Shown here: one piece after another, positions 6,323 through 14,261 of the stretch | How positions within the stretch are numbered: position 1 is the stretch's first letter | Layout: every line of letters starts with the position of its first letter | DNA from: Wenyingzhuangia fucanilytica | GTDB lineage: Bacteria > Bacteroidota > Bacteroidia > Flavobacteriales > Flavobacteriaceae | NCBI RefSeq assembly: GCF_001697185.1 | Contig: NZ_CP014224.1 | Location: forward strand, 3,363,058 to 3,427,057 | Direction: 5' to 3' | Length of the DNA stretch: 64,000 bases | Notes under the pieces: generated by a model | Database searches by the model: none | Told to the model about the DNA's origin: nothing | What the model saw: only the letters and a program-made list of their open reading frames with translations | Made by a program: the position numbers and the translations under genes

Positions 6323-8026
6323 ATGCAATTATCAGAACAAGAAATTGTAAGAAGAGAAAAGCTTGACAAATTAAGAGCTTTAGGAATTAACCCATATCCA
6401 GCGGATTTATTTCCAGTAGATAACTATTCTAAACAAATTAAGGAAGGATATGAAGAAGGGAAGAAAGTAGTAATTGCTGGACGTTTAATGCGAAAGAAAA
6501 TTCAAGGAAAAGCTTCGTTTGCAGAGTTACAAGATGCAGAAGGAAGAATTCAGATTTACTTTAATCGTGATGAAATTTGTACAGGAGAGGACAAAACTTT
6601 GTACAACGATGTTTTTAAAAAGTTATTAGACTTAGGAGATTTTATTGGAGTAGAAGGAGAGTTGTTTAAAACACAAGTAGGAGAAATTTCTGTAATGGTT
6701 CGCGATTTTAAATTGTTGAGTAAAGCGTTAAGACCTTTACCATTACCTAAAACCGATGCAGAAGGAAATACCTATGATGAATTTAACGATCCAGAATTGC
6801 GTTACCGTCAGCGTTATGCAGATTTAGTGGTAAATCCACATGTAAAAGAAGTATTTGTAAAGCGTACCAAGCTATTTAACGCTATGCGTAATTTCTTTAA
6901 CGAAGCAGGATATTTTGAAGTAGAAACTCCAGTGTTGCAACCTATTGCAGGAGGAGCATCAGCAAGACCATTTATTACACATCACAATTCTTTAGACATT
7001 CCATTGTATATGAGAATTGCAAACGAATTATACCTAAAACGTTTAATTGTTGGTGGTTTTGATGGAGTGTATGAGTTTTCTAAAAACTTCCGTAACGAAG
7101 GAATGGATAGAACTCACAATCCAGAGTTTACGGCTATGGAAATATATGTGGCTTATAAAGATTACAACTGGATGATGGAGTTTACCGAAAACTTGTTAGA
7201 GCACTGTGCTATGGCGGTAAACGGAACTACTGATATTGTTTTTGGAGAACACCAAGTTAGTTTTAAAGCTCCATTTGCTAGAGTAACTATGGCAGATTCT
7301 ATTAAGCATTTCACAGGTTTTGATATTACTGGTAAAAATGAAGATGAGTTAAGAGCTGCTGCTAAAGAAATGGGTATCGAAGTAGATGATACCATGGGGA
7401 AAGGAAAGTTAATTGATGAAATGTTTGGAGAAAAATGTGAAGGAAACTACATTCAACCAACTTTCATTACCGATTATCCAAAAGAAATGTCTCCGTTGTG
7501 TAAAGAACACAGAGATAATCCTGAGTTAACAGAGCGTTTTGAGTTGATGATTTGTGGAAAAGAAGTTGCCAATGCATATTCTGAATTAAACGATCCTATT
7601 GACCAAAGAGAACGTTTTGAGGCTCAATTAAAATTAGCAGAAAGAGGAGATGATGAAGCATCGAACTTTATAGATGAAGATTTCTTACGTGCTTTAGAGT
7701 ACGGAATGCCTCCAACGTCTGGTTTAGGAATTGGAATGGATCGTTTGATTATGTATTTAACCAACAATCAATCTATTCAAGAAGTATTGTTCTTCCCTCA
7801 AATGAGACCAGAGAAAAAGAAAATTTCAGTAGAATTAACAGATAACGAAAAAGCAATTTTAGACATTTTACAAAAAGAAGCTAAAATGGATATTGCAGCG
7901 TTAAAGAATGCAGCCGGATTAAGTGGTAAAGGTTGGGACAAAGGAATGAAAGGTCTTAGCAAGCACAACTTAATTAAAGTTGAGGTTGAAGGAGATGTTA
8001 AAAATGTAGTGTTGCAAGAGTTGTAA
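6323..8026 (+). CDS. lysS: Lysyl-tRNA synthetase, class II
   Basis: LysRS charges tRNA-Lys with lysine, using ATP, in the cytoplasm. The 567-residue protein has the N-terminal OB-fold anticodon-binding domain (VVIAGRLMRKKIQGKASFAEL near residue 50). The class II core has motif 2 (FRNEGMDRTHNPEFTAME near 257) and motif 3 (GLGIGMDRLIMYL near 470). Beyond the usual ~505 residues there is a 60-residue tail (DNEKAILDILQKEAKMDIAAL onward) that looks like a small winged-helix module, common in Bacteroidota LysRS as far as I recall. It is a single-gene unit with its own -7 box and a strong terminator downstream. Confidence 0.97.
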   Translation: MQLSEQEIVRREKLDKLRALGINPYPADLFPVDNYSKQIKEGYEEGKKVVIAGRLMRKKIQGKASFAELQDAEGRIQIYFNRDEICTGEDKTLYNDVFKKLLDLGDFIGVEGELFKTQVGEISVMVRDFKLLSKALRPLPLPKTDAEGNTYDEFNDPELRYRQRYADLVVNPHVKEVFVKRTKLFNAMRNFFNEAGYFEVETPVLQPIAGGASARPFITHHNSLDIPLYMRIANELYLKRLIVGGFDGVYEFSKNFRNEGMDRTHNPEFTAMEIYVAYKDYNWMMEFTENLLEHCAMAVNGTTDIVFGEHQVSFKAPFARVTMADSIKHFTGFDITGKNEDELRAAAKEMGIEVDDTMGKGKLIDEMFGEKCEGNYIQPTFITDYPKEMSPLCKEHRDNPELTERFELMICGKEVANAYSELNDPIDQRERFEAQLKLAERGDDEASNFIDEDFLRALEYGMPPTSGLGIGMDRLIMYLTNNQSIQEVLFFPQMRPEKKKISVELTDNEKAILDILQKEAKMDIAALKNAAGLSGKGWDKGMKGLSKHNLIKVEVEGDVKNVVLQEL

Positions 8027-8046
8027 CCAAATCATAATAAATTATA

Positions 8047-8081
8047 AAAAGTCCTGTTATTTACTTAGCAGGACTTTTTTT
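8047..8081 (+). terminator. Rho-independent terminator of lysS
   Basis: AGTCCTG (8050-8056), 12-nt loop, CAGGACT (8069-8075), then an uninterrupted T run to 8081. Confidence 0.85.
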
Positions 8082-8128
8082 GTGCTTAAAGAATGTTAAC
8101 ATTTTGTTTAATGAGTATTTAAAATTTG

Positions 8129-8156
8129 TTGAACCATTACAAGTGTATTATCTTTA
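8129..8156 (+). promoter_or_regulatory. Housekeeping-type promoter of the AsmA-like gene
   Basis: TTG at 8129-8131, 17-nt spacer, TATCTTTA at 8149-8156 (one mismatch to TAnnTTTG). It lies inside the upstream open frame and so supports the ATG at 8180 as start. Confidence 0.5.
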
Positions 8157-8179
8157 ATACATTACAAAAACAAAAATTT

Positions 8180-10777
8180 ATGTTAAAGAAAATATTAAAA
8201 GGATTAGCCATTTTTATAGGAGTTATATTTCTGTTGCTGTTAATAATTCCTTTTGCCTTTAAAGGAAAAATAACCAAAATAGCCAAAGAACAAATCAATA
8301 ATAGTATAAATGCTAATGTTGATTTTCAAGATTTATCCATTTCCTTAATCAGAAATTTTCCAAATGTTTCTGTGGATTTACAAAACTTGTCAGTTATAAA
8401 CAGAGCTCCTTTTGCTGGAGATACTTTGGCGGCAGTGGGACATACCTACATCAACATCAATTTAAAAAGTTTGATGGGTGATGTGCCTCAAATCAATAGT
8501 ATAAAATTAGCAGATGCTTATGTGAATGTAAAGGTAAATAAAGACAGTATTGCAAATTATGATATTACATTTCCATCCGAAGAAAAAGAAGAAATAGTTG
8601 AAGAAGATTCGGCTCCATTCTCTTTAGCTATTCAAGAATATAGTTTAGAAAATATCAATCTAACTTATGTAGATGAAGTGAGTAATATGAGTGCTAAGGT
8701 GGTAAATTTTAATCATAATGGTAGTGGAGATTTATCTCAAAACAAAGTTGATTTAGATACACATACAACTGCCGATGCCATTTCTTTTATGATGGATGAG
8801 GTAGCTTATTTAAAAGATTTAAAACTAAATTACGATGCAGTTGTTGGGGTTGATTATGCCAATGATTTAAAACTAATTTTTAAAAATAACATAGCTCAAA
8901 TTAACGATTTAAACTTGGTTTTTGATGGTGTTTTTGTAATGTTAAAAGAGGCTTATGATTTAGATTTTACTTTTAAATCAGAGAAATCTGAGTTCAAAAG
9001 TTTGTTGTCTTTAATTCCAAATGCATACACCGCAGATTTTCCAAATGTACAAACTACAGGAGCTCTAGATTTTAGCGGAAAAGTAAAAGGACAATATTCT
9101 GATACCACCATTCCTACTTTAGATATTGTGTTAAAAACAGATAACGCAAGTTTAAAATATCCAGATTTACCTAACAAAATAGAAAATATAAATGTAAATG
9201 CCCAAATAACAAATACCACAGGAATTATGGATGATGTTGTGGTTGAGGTAAAAAACTTTGGGTTTAAAATTGCCAAAGATGTTTTTGCAGCCAATGCTTT
9301 GGTAACCAAACCTATTTCAAACCCAACGGTAAAGGCAACAGTAAACGGACAGGTAGATTTAGGAAATCTAAAAAACGCCTATCCAATTCCTCCTTTAGAT
9401 TACGATTTAAAAGGAATAGTAAAAGCCAATATTTCTACAGCTTTTGATATGAATGCTATTGATAAAGAGCAATACGATAAAATTAAAAGTAGTGGAGATA
9501 TAGTTTTGCAAGGAGTTTCTGTTGGTTCAGAATATACGCCTAAGCCTATTTTTGTAAAAAAGGCAGCAATGGTTTTTAATACTCAAAATGTTACTTTAAA
9601 AGAGGCAAGTATAACCACTGGAGATTCAGATTTACAGTTTAATGGAGCTTTGGATCATGTTTATGGATATGTTTTTTCTGATGGAACCTTAAAAGGAAGG
9701 TTAGATGTTACTTCTAATCTTTTTAAAGTGGGAGATTTTTATGAAAGTGATACTACTACAGTAGCTGTAACTACCGATACTTTGTCAACAGAGCAGTTTA
9801 AAATTCCAGAAAACATTAATTTTTATGGAAGTGTATCCGCTAAAAAGGTGATGTATGATAATATTGAATTGGATAATTTTAAAGGAAAAACAGTTGTAGA
9901 AAATCAACGCATTACATTTAAAGATACTCAAGCAAATATGTTTAAAGGAACTATGTCTATGGATGGATATGTAGATACAAAACCAAATCCGACAGCGTAT
10001 AATTTTGATATGAAATTAAAGCAATTTGACATTGCAAGTGCCTTTAATGGAATGGATATGTTGAAAAAAATAGCGCCTATTATTGGAGCGTTCAACGGTC
10101 GTTTTGATACGGATTTAGATATAGAAGGAGCTCTAGGAAATGATTTTATGCCAGATTTATCTCAGTTAACAGGAGGGGCTTTTGCCAACTTGCAAGTAGA
10201 TAAAATTGATGCAAGCAAAAATAAGTTTTTGAGTTTGGCAGAAAATAAAATGAGTTTTTTAGACTTTGATAAAACAGATTTAAAAGATTTAAAAACCAAA
10301 GTGACTTTTCAAGATAGCAAGGTAAACGTACAGCCATTTACTTTAAAATATAAAGATATTCCAATTACTATTGGAGGAAGTCATAGTTTTGACAATCAAA
10401 TGAATTATGATTTAAAATTAGATTTACCAGCAAAATATTTAGGAAAGGAAGCTCAAAGTTTGGTAAGCAAATTAAGCGGAGCAGATCAAGAAAACATAAG
10501 AATTCCTTTAGATGTTAAGGTTGGTGGAACAATCACCAAACCTACAGTAGTACCAGGAATGAAAGACGCAGTAACTGATTTGACTAAAAAAGTAGTTGAG
10601 AATGAAAAAAAGAAAGCTACAGATAAAGTAAAAAATGAAGTTTCTAAAAAAATAGATCAATTCTTAGGAGGGAAAAGCAATAATTCTTCTGATAGTACAC
10701 AAACAGAAGAAAAAACTACTCAAGAAAAAGCCAAAGACGCCGGGAAAAAATTATTAAAAGGATTGTTTGGAAAGTAG
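8180..10777 (+). CDS. AsmA-family protein (large envelope-biogenesis protein)
   Basis: An 865-residue protein with one N-terminal membrane helix (residues about 8-28, LAIFIGVIFLLLLIIPFAF). A long periplasmic beta-rich body follows, typical of AsmA/TamB-like proteins: the N-terminal AsmA segment INNSINANVDFQDLSISLIRNFP near 40, and the C-terminal AsmA repeat ITIGGSHSFDNQMNYDLKL near 740. Such proteins are thought to bridge inner and outer membrane and to move or balance phospholipids; the exact role here is unknown. The last 60 residues are a Lys/Glu/Ser-rich amphipathic tail. It is transcribed alone, from a promoter at 8129 to a bidirectional terminator at 10885. An upstream TTG-initiated extension was rejected. 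Confidence 0.88.
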   Translation: MLKKILKGLAIFIGVIFLLLLIIPFAFKGKITKIAKEQINNSINANVDFQDLSISLIRNFPNVSVDLQNLSVINRAPFAGDTLAAVGHTYININLKSLMGDVPQINSIKLADAYVNVKVNKDSIANYDITFPSEEKEEIVEEDSAPFSLAIQEYSLENINLTYVDEVSNMSAKVVNFNHNGSGDLSQNKVDLDTHTTADAISFMMDEVAYLKDLKLNYDAVVGVDYANDLKLIFKNNIAQINDLNLVFDGVFVMLKEAYDLDFTFKSEKSEFKSLLSLIPNAYTADFPNVQTTGALDFSGKVKGQYSDTTIPTLDIVLKTDNASLKYPDLPNKIENINVNAQITNTTGIMDDVVVEVKNFGFKIAKDVFAANALVTKPISNPTVKATVNGQVDLGNLKNAYPIPPLDYDLKGIVKANISTAFDMNAIDKEQYDKIKSSGDIVLQGVSVGSEYTPKPIFVKKAAMVFNTQNVTLKEASITTGDSDLQFNGALDHVYGYVFSDGTLKGRLDVTSNLFKVGDFYESDTTTVAVTTDTLSTEQFKIPENINFYGSVSAKKVMYDNIELDNFKGKTVVENQRITFKDTQANMFKGTMSMDGYVDTKPNPTAYNFDMKLKQFDIASAFNGMDMLKKIAPIIGAFNGRFDTDLDIEGALGNDFMPDLSQLTGGAFANLQVDKIDASKNKFLSLAENKMSFLDFDKTDLKDLKTKVTFQDSKVNVQPFTLKYKDIPITIGGSHSFDNQMNYDLKLDLPAKYLGKEAQSLVSKLSGADQENIRIPLDVKVGGTITKPTVVPGMKDAVTDLTKKVVENEKKKATDKVKNEVSKKIDQFLGGKSNNSSDSTQTEEKTTQEKAKDAGKKLLKGLFGK

Positions 10778-10884
10778 GTCTAGGTGATAAAAAAAACAAT
10801 GAGCTATAAATCACAATCTCGACAGTCTGAATTTATTTAAGAACTTCATCAAGTTTTAAATAAAAGTCAAAATAATGATAACAT

Positions 10885-10912
10885 AAAAAAGCGCCCAATT
10901 GGGCGCTTTTTG
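10885..10912. terminator. Bidirectional terminator between the AsmA-like gene and trxA
   Basis: A perfect palindrome GCGCCCAATTGGGCGC (10891-10906) flanked by A6 on the left and T5 on the right serves both convergent genes. Confidence 0.9.
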
Positions 10913-10932
10913 TTTTGTATAAAATAGAATTC

Positions 10933-11292
10933 TTATTTCTCTACTTTTAAAATATCTTTAATCAATTCCTCAAATTGCTGTTTTGGTAATGCTCCTTGAG
11001 CCATTTGTGGTTTTTCTCCTTTTGGGCAAAATAATAAAGAAGGAATTGAACGAATTCCAAAGGCACCAGCCAATTCTTGTTCAGCTTCTGTGTCTACTTT
11101 GTAGATATTGATTTTTCCATCGTATTCTTTGCTTAATTCATCTAATAATGGAGCTAAAGCTTTACAAGGTCCACACCAATCTGCATAAAAATCGATGATT
11201 GCAGGAAGTTCTCCAGCAAAATCCCATTCCTGAGATTTTTCAAAATTAAATACTTTGTCTAAAAAATCTTGTTTGGTTATTGTTTGTACCAT
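10933..11292 (-). CDS. trxA: Thioredoxin
   Basis: A 119-residue thioredoxin that reduces protein disulfides in the cytoplasm. The active site FYADWCGPCKAL has Cys40 and Cys43. The cis-proline loop IRSIPSLLF and the C-terminal helix QQFEELIKDIL are present, and the length is normal. No signal peptide is present. The frame continues 21 codons upstream but starts to look non-coding there; MVQTITKQDF at 11290-11292 fits the family. It sits between convergent AsmA and the glnS terminator region. Electron donor (thioredoxin reductase) is not in the window. Confidence 0.95.
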   Translation of the reverse strand: MVQTITKQDFLDKVFNFEKSQEWDFAGELPAIIDFYADWCGPCKALAPLLDELSKEYDGKINIYKVDTEAEQELAGAFGIRSIPSLLFCPKGEKPQMAQGALPKQQFEELIKDILKVEK

Positions 11293-11377
11293 TCTGTTGT
11301 TGTTTTGGGTTTTCTTTTCAAATATATTGTTTACTGAGTCGGTTATCAGTAACAAAAATTACAAAGCCATTTGGTGA

Positions 11378-11520
11378 GTCATTTCGAGTAAGATTTATTG
11401 AAATGGAATGAAAATAAATTTTGTATAGAGAAGTGTATTGTAGGTTGTTCTCGATACTTGTTTTATCCATTGCATTTCTAAAACAAACTCGAACTGACAA
11501 GGATTTTATCAATTCGAGTA
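11378..11520. repeat. Decayed intergenic repeat with inverted GTCATTTCGAG/CTCGAACTGAC modules
   Basis: The trxA-glnS spacer contains GTCATTTCGAGT, TTCTCGATACTTGTTTT, AAAACAAACTCGAACTGAC and AATTCGAGTAT. They form imperfect inverted repeats (GTTCTCGA..TTGTTTT against AAAACAAACTCGAAC). It resembles, in decayed form, the short TTTCTCGACT/AGTCGAGAAA-type palindromes scattered in flavobacterial genomes. No coding frame is credible here. Confidence 0.4.
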
Positions 11521-11523
11521 TTA

Positions 11524-13611
11524 TTATAAAATAGCCTTTTCTATAATTTCCTTGATAAAGGGACTTTTTTCATTAGCTAAAATAGCTTCTAATGTTGCTT
11601 TGTTGTCTGTTAGCAAGTCATTATTAGCAACTACAATATTAATAGCTTCTAACTTAATGGCTCCATTTTTCATGCCTAAAGCCTTGCTAATAAAAGTTTT
11701 TTCATCTGCACTATTAACACCTATAAACTTAAGAGTTAACAATCCAGCCAATACATCTTTATTGGCAATAGCATCATTTAATTTTGTTGCTAAAATCGCT
11801 GGATTTACTTTGTTGGCTAAAGGTTCAATCTCAGTTAAAAGTTCTGCTCTATCTTCGTTAGAACGTGCTTTTAAATATTTACCAGCTAATGTTATAATAG
11901 CATCGTATGAAGCATCATTTTTAGGAGCGGTAGTTTTCTTTTCTTCTTTGGCCCAAGAATCTGTCAATCCAACAGTTCTGTTAAAAATTAATTTGTCTGA
12001 TGTACTATCAACATCTGCACAAAAATATCCTTTACGTTGAAATTGGAATCTATCTCCAGGTTTAGAGTTTAACAAACTAGGTTCTACTAAAGCCGTAATA
12101 ACTTCTAAAGAATTTGGGTTGATAAACTGTTTAAAATTGATGTCTTTATGGCTGTCTGGAGCTTCATCTTTAAACAAACGATCATATAAATTTACTTGAG
12201 CTTTTACAGCGTGTTTTTTTGAAACCCAGTGAATGGTTCCTTTTACTCTACGTTTACTTGCTTCGGTTCCAGAACCTGAACGAGAATCTAAATCAGCAGT
12301 ACAATGAACTACAGTAATATTTCCGTTTTCGTCTTTTTCTACAGATTCTGCTTTAATGATATAAGCGTTTTTCAAACGAACTTCACCACCAATTTTAAGT
12401 CTAAAGAATTTTTTATTGGCTTGTTCTCTAAAATCTTCTCTTTCTATAAATAATTCTTTTGCAAAAGGAACTTCTCTTTCTCCAGCAGTTTCATCTTCTG
12501 GGTTGTTCTCAGCAATTAAAATTTCTTCTTTATCAGCAGGATAATTGTCAATCACTAATTTAATAGGATCTAACACCGCCATCACACGTGGTGCTGTTTT
12601 GTTTAATTCATCCTTAATACAGAATTCTAACAAAGCTACATCAGTTACGTTGTCTCTTTTAGAAATCCCTGCAATTTCACTAAATTTTCTGATAGAATTT
12701 GGAGTATATCCTCTACGTCTTAAACCAGAAATAGTAGGCATACGAGGATCGTCCCAACCTGCAACAAGGTTTTCTTGTACCAATTGTAACAATTTACGTT
12801 TACTCATTACCGTATAACTAATGTTTCTACGAGCAAATTCACGTTGTTTTGGTTGTATTTTATCAGCATCAGCTACTTGAGCCAAGTACCATTCGTACAA
12901 ATCTCTATGGCTTTTAAATTCCAAAGTACATAAAGAGTGAGTAATGCTTTCTAAATAATCAGATTCACCATGAGTCCAATCGTACATTGGGTATATTACC
13001 CAATCATTTCCTGTTCTGTGATGTGCTTTTTTAAGAACACGATACATAATAGGGTCACGCATATGCATGTTATTGTGCTGCATGTCTATTTTGGCACGTA
13101 ATATAGCTTCTCCTTCTTCAAACTCTCCATTCTTCATTTTTTCGAACAAAGCCAAGTTTTCTTCAACAGAAGTATTTCTATAAGGTCCTGCCACACCAGG
13201 TTCGGTAGGTGTTCCTTTTTGTTTTGCTATTTCTTCAGAAGATTGCATATCAACATAAGCATTTCCTGCTTTAATGATTTCAATCGTCCAGTCGTATAAT
13301 TGTTGAAAATAGTCAGAAGAATATAATTCTTTATCCCATTTAAAACCTAACCATTGTACATCGCGTTTAATGGCATCTACATACTCCTGCTCTTCTTTGG
13401 CAGGGTTGGTATCGTCAAAACGTAAATTTACAGGAGCGTTGTACTTTTCTCCCAATCCAAAGTTTAAACAAATAGAAGCGGCATGCCCAATGTGTAAATA
13501 TCCATTAGGTTCTGGTGGAAAACGGAATCTTAGATTTTTAGGATCTAATCCATTTGCCAAATCTTCTTCTATAATTTGTTCTATAAAGTTCAATGATTTT
13601 TTATCTACCAT
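11524..13611 (-). CDS. glnS: Glutaminyl-tRNA synthetase with a C-terminal extension
   Basis: GlnRS attaches glutamine to tRNA-Gln. The class I signatures are present: FPPEPNGYLHIGHAAS (HIGH at residues 40-43) and the KMSKS-type VMSKRKL near 268. Two anticodon-binding beta-barrels follow (FFRLKIGGEVRLKNAYIIK near 405; IHWVSKKHAV near 470). At 695 residues it is about 135 longer than the E. coli enzyme. The extra part (about 561-695) is alpha-helical, starts after a KKTTAPKN linker, and does not clearly match the YqeY/GatB tail known on other long GlnRS proteins. Single-gene unit on the minus strand. Confidence 0.95.
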   Translation of the reverse strand: MVDKKSLNFIEQIIEEDLANGLDPKNLRFRFPPEPNGYLHIGHAASICLNFGLGEKYNAPVNLRFDDTNPAKEEQEYVDAIKRDVQWLGFKWDKELYSSDYFQQLYDWTIEIIKAGNAYVDMQSSEEIAKQKGTPTEPGVAGPYRNTSVEENLALFEKMKNGEFEEGEAILRAKIDMQHNNMHMRDPIMYRVLKKAHHRTGNDWVIYPMYDWTHGESDYLESITHSLCTLEFKSHRDLYEWYLAQVADADKIQPKQREFARRNISYTVMSKRKLLQLVQENLVAGWDDPRMPTISGLRRRGYTPNSIRKFSEIAGISKRDNVTDVALLEFCIKDELNKTAPRVMAVLDPIKLVIDNYPADKEEILIAENNPEDETAGEREVPFAKELFIEREDFREQANKKFFRLKIGGEVRLKNAYIIKAESVEKDENGNITVVHCTADLDSRSGSGTEASKRRVKGTIHWVSKKHAVKAQVNLYDRLFKDEAPDSHKDINFKQFINPNSLEVITALVEPSLLNSKPGDRFQFQRKGYFCADVDSTSDKLIFNRTVGLTDSWAKEEKKTTAPKNDASYDAIITLAGKYLKARSNEDRAELLTEIEPLANKVNPAILATKLNDAIANKDVLAGLLTLKFIGVNSADEKTFISKALGMKNGAIKLEAINIVVANNDLLTDNKATLEAILANEKSPFIKEIIEKAIL

Positions 13612-13719
13612 TTCAACAAAAGTAATCAGTTATTAAGTCTGCAAATTTACAGAAAACAGAATGAATAGGATGAAATATACATCTTAAGTTAAAATATGTT
13701 ATGTTTTGGATATATATGG

Positions 13720-13751
13720 TTGTTTATTGTCAGATTCAAAATGTATTTTTG
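13720..13751 (+). promoter_or_regulatory. Promoter of the molybdenum hydroxylase operon
   Basis: TTG at 13720-13722, 21-nt spacer, TATTTTTG at 13744-13751 (TAnnTTTG), 39 bases before the first ATG of the operon. This is a good match to the Bacteroidota housekeeping promoter. Confidence 0.6.
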
Positions 13752-13790
13752 GAAATAAGTAGGCGTTTTTATTAATTTTAATTTATCAGG

Positions 13791-14258
13791 ATGAGCATTA
13801 CACTAATAATTAACAAAAAAAAACACACAGTTGATGTAGATGAAGACACGCCTTTGCTTTGGGTGTTAAGAGACACATTAAATTTGGTGGGAACCAAGTT
13901 TGGTTGTGGAATTGAACAGTGCGGTGCTTGTACGGTACATATAAATGGAGATGCAATGCGTAGTTGTACGTTACCTGTTTCCTTGTTAAAAAATGCAGAA
14001 ATTACAACTATAGAAGGGTTGTCTGATGACAATTCTCATCCGGTACAGGTTGCTTGGAAAGAAATAGATGTACCTCAATGCGGTTACTGTCAATCTGGAC
14101 AAATTATGACTGCTTCGGCATTGGTAAACAAAAACAATAATCCTAGCAATGATGAAATAAAACAAGCAATGAAAGGGAATATTTGTAGATGTGCTACTTA
14201 TAAGAGAATAGAAGAAGCGGTTTATGTGGCGGCAAAATTAACTCAAGAAAAAGCATAA
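13791..14258 (+). CDS. [2Fe-2S] subunit of a molybdenum hydroxylase (IorA/CoxS-like)
   Basis: A 155-residue electron-transfer subunit of a xanthine-oxidase-family aldehyde/N-heterocycle dehydrogenase. The N-terminal plant-type ferredoxin domain has the cluster motif CGIEQCGACTVH and Cys further on (MRSC). The C-terminal helical domain has CGYCQSG and CRC for the second cluster. Both clusters are complete. It is the first gene of a four-gene operon; three bases separate it from the molybdopterin subunit. No FAD subunit is encoded, which is typical of the isoquinoline 1-oxidoreductase type that passes electrons to cytochromes. Real substrate unknown. Confidence 0.92.
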   Translation: MSITLIINKKKHTVDVDEDTPLLWVLRDTLNLVGTKFGCGIEQCGACTVHINGDAMRSCTLPVSLLKNAEITTIEGLSDDNSHPVQVAWKEIDVPQCGYCQSGQIMTASALVNKNNNPSNDEIKQAMKGNICRCATYKRIEEAVYVAAKLTQEKA

Positions 14259-14261
14259 ATA

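Noticed and set aside
11318..11512. Minus-strand open frame of 64 codons in the trxA-glnS spacer
   Set aside because: It lies in decayed palindromic repeat sequence, has no recognisable domain, and overlaps the non-coding leader of trxA.
11552..13636. Plus-strand frames opposite glnS
   Set aside because: Mirror frames of a well-identified synthetase; no domain and no promoter.
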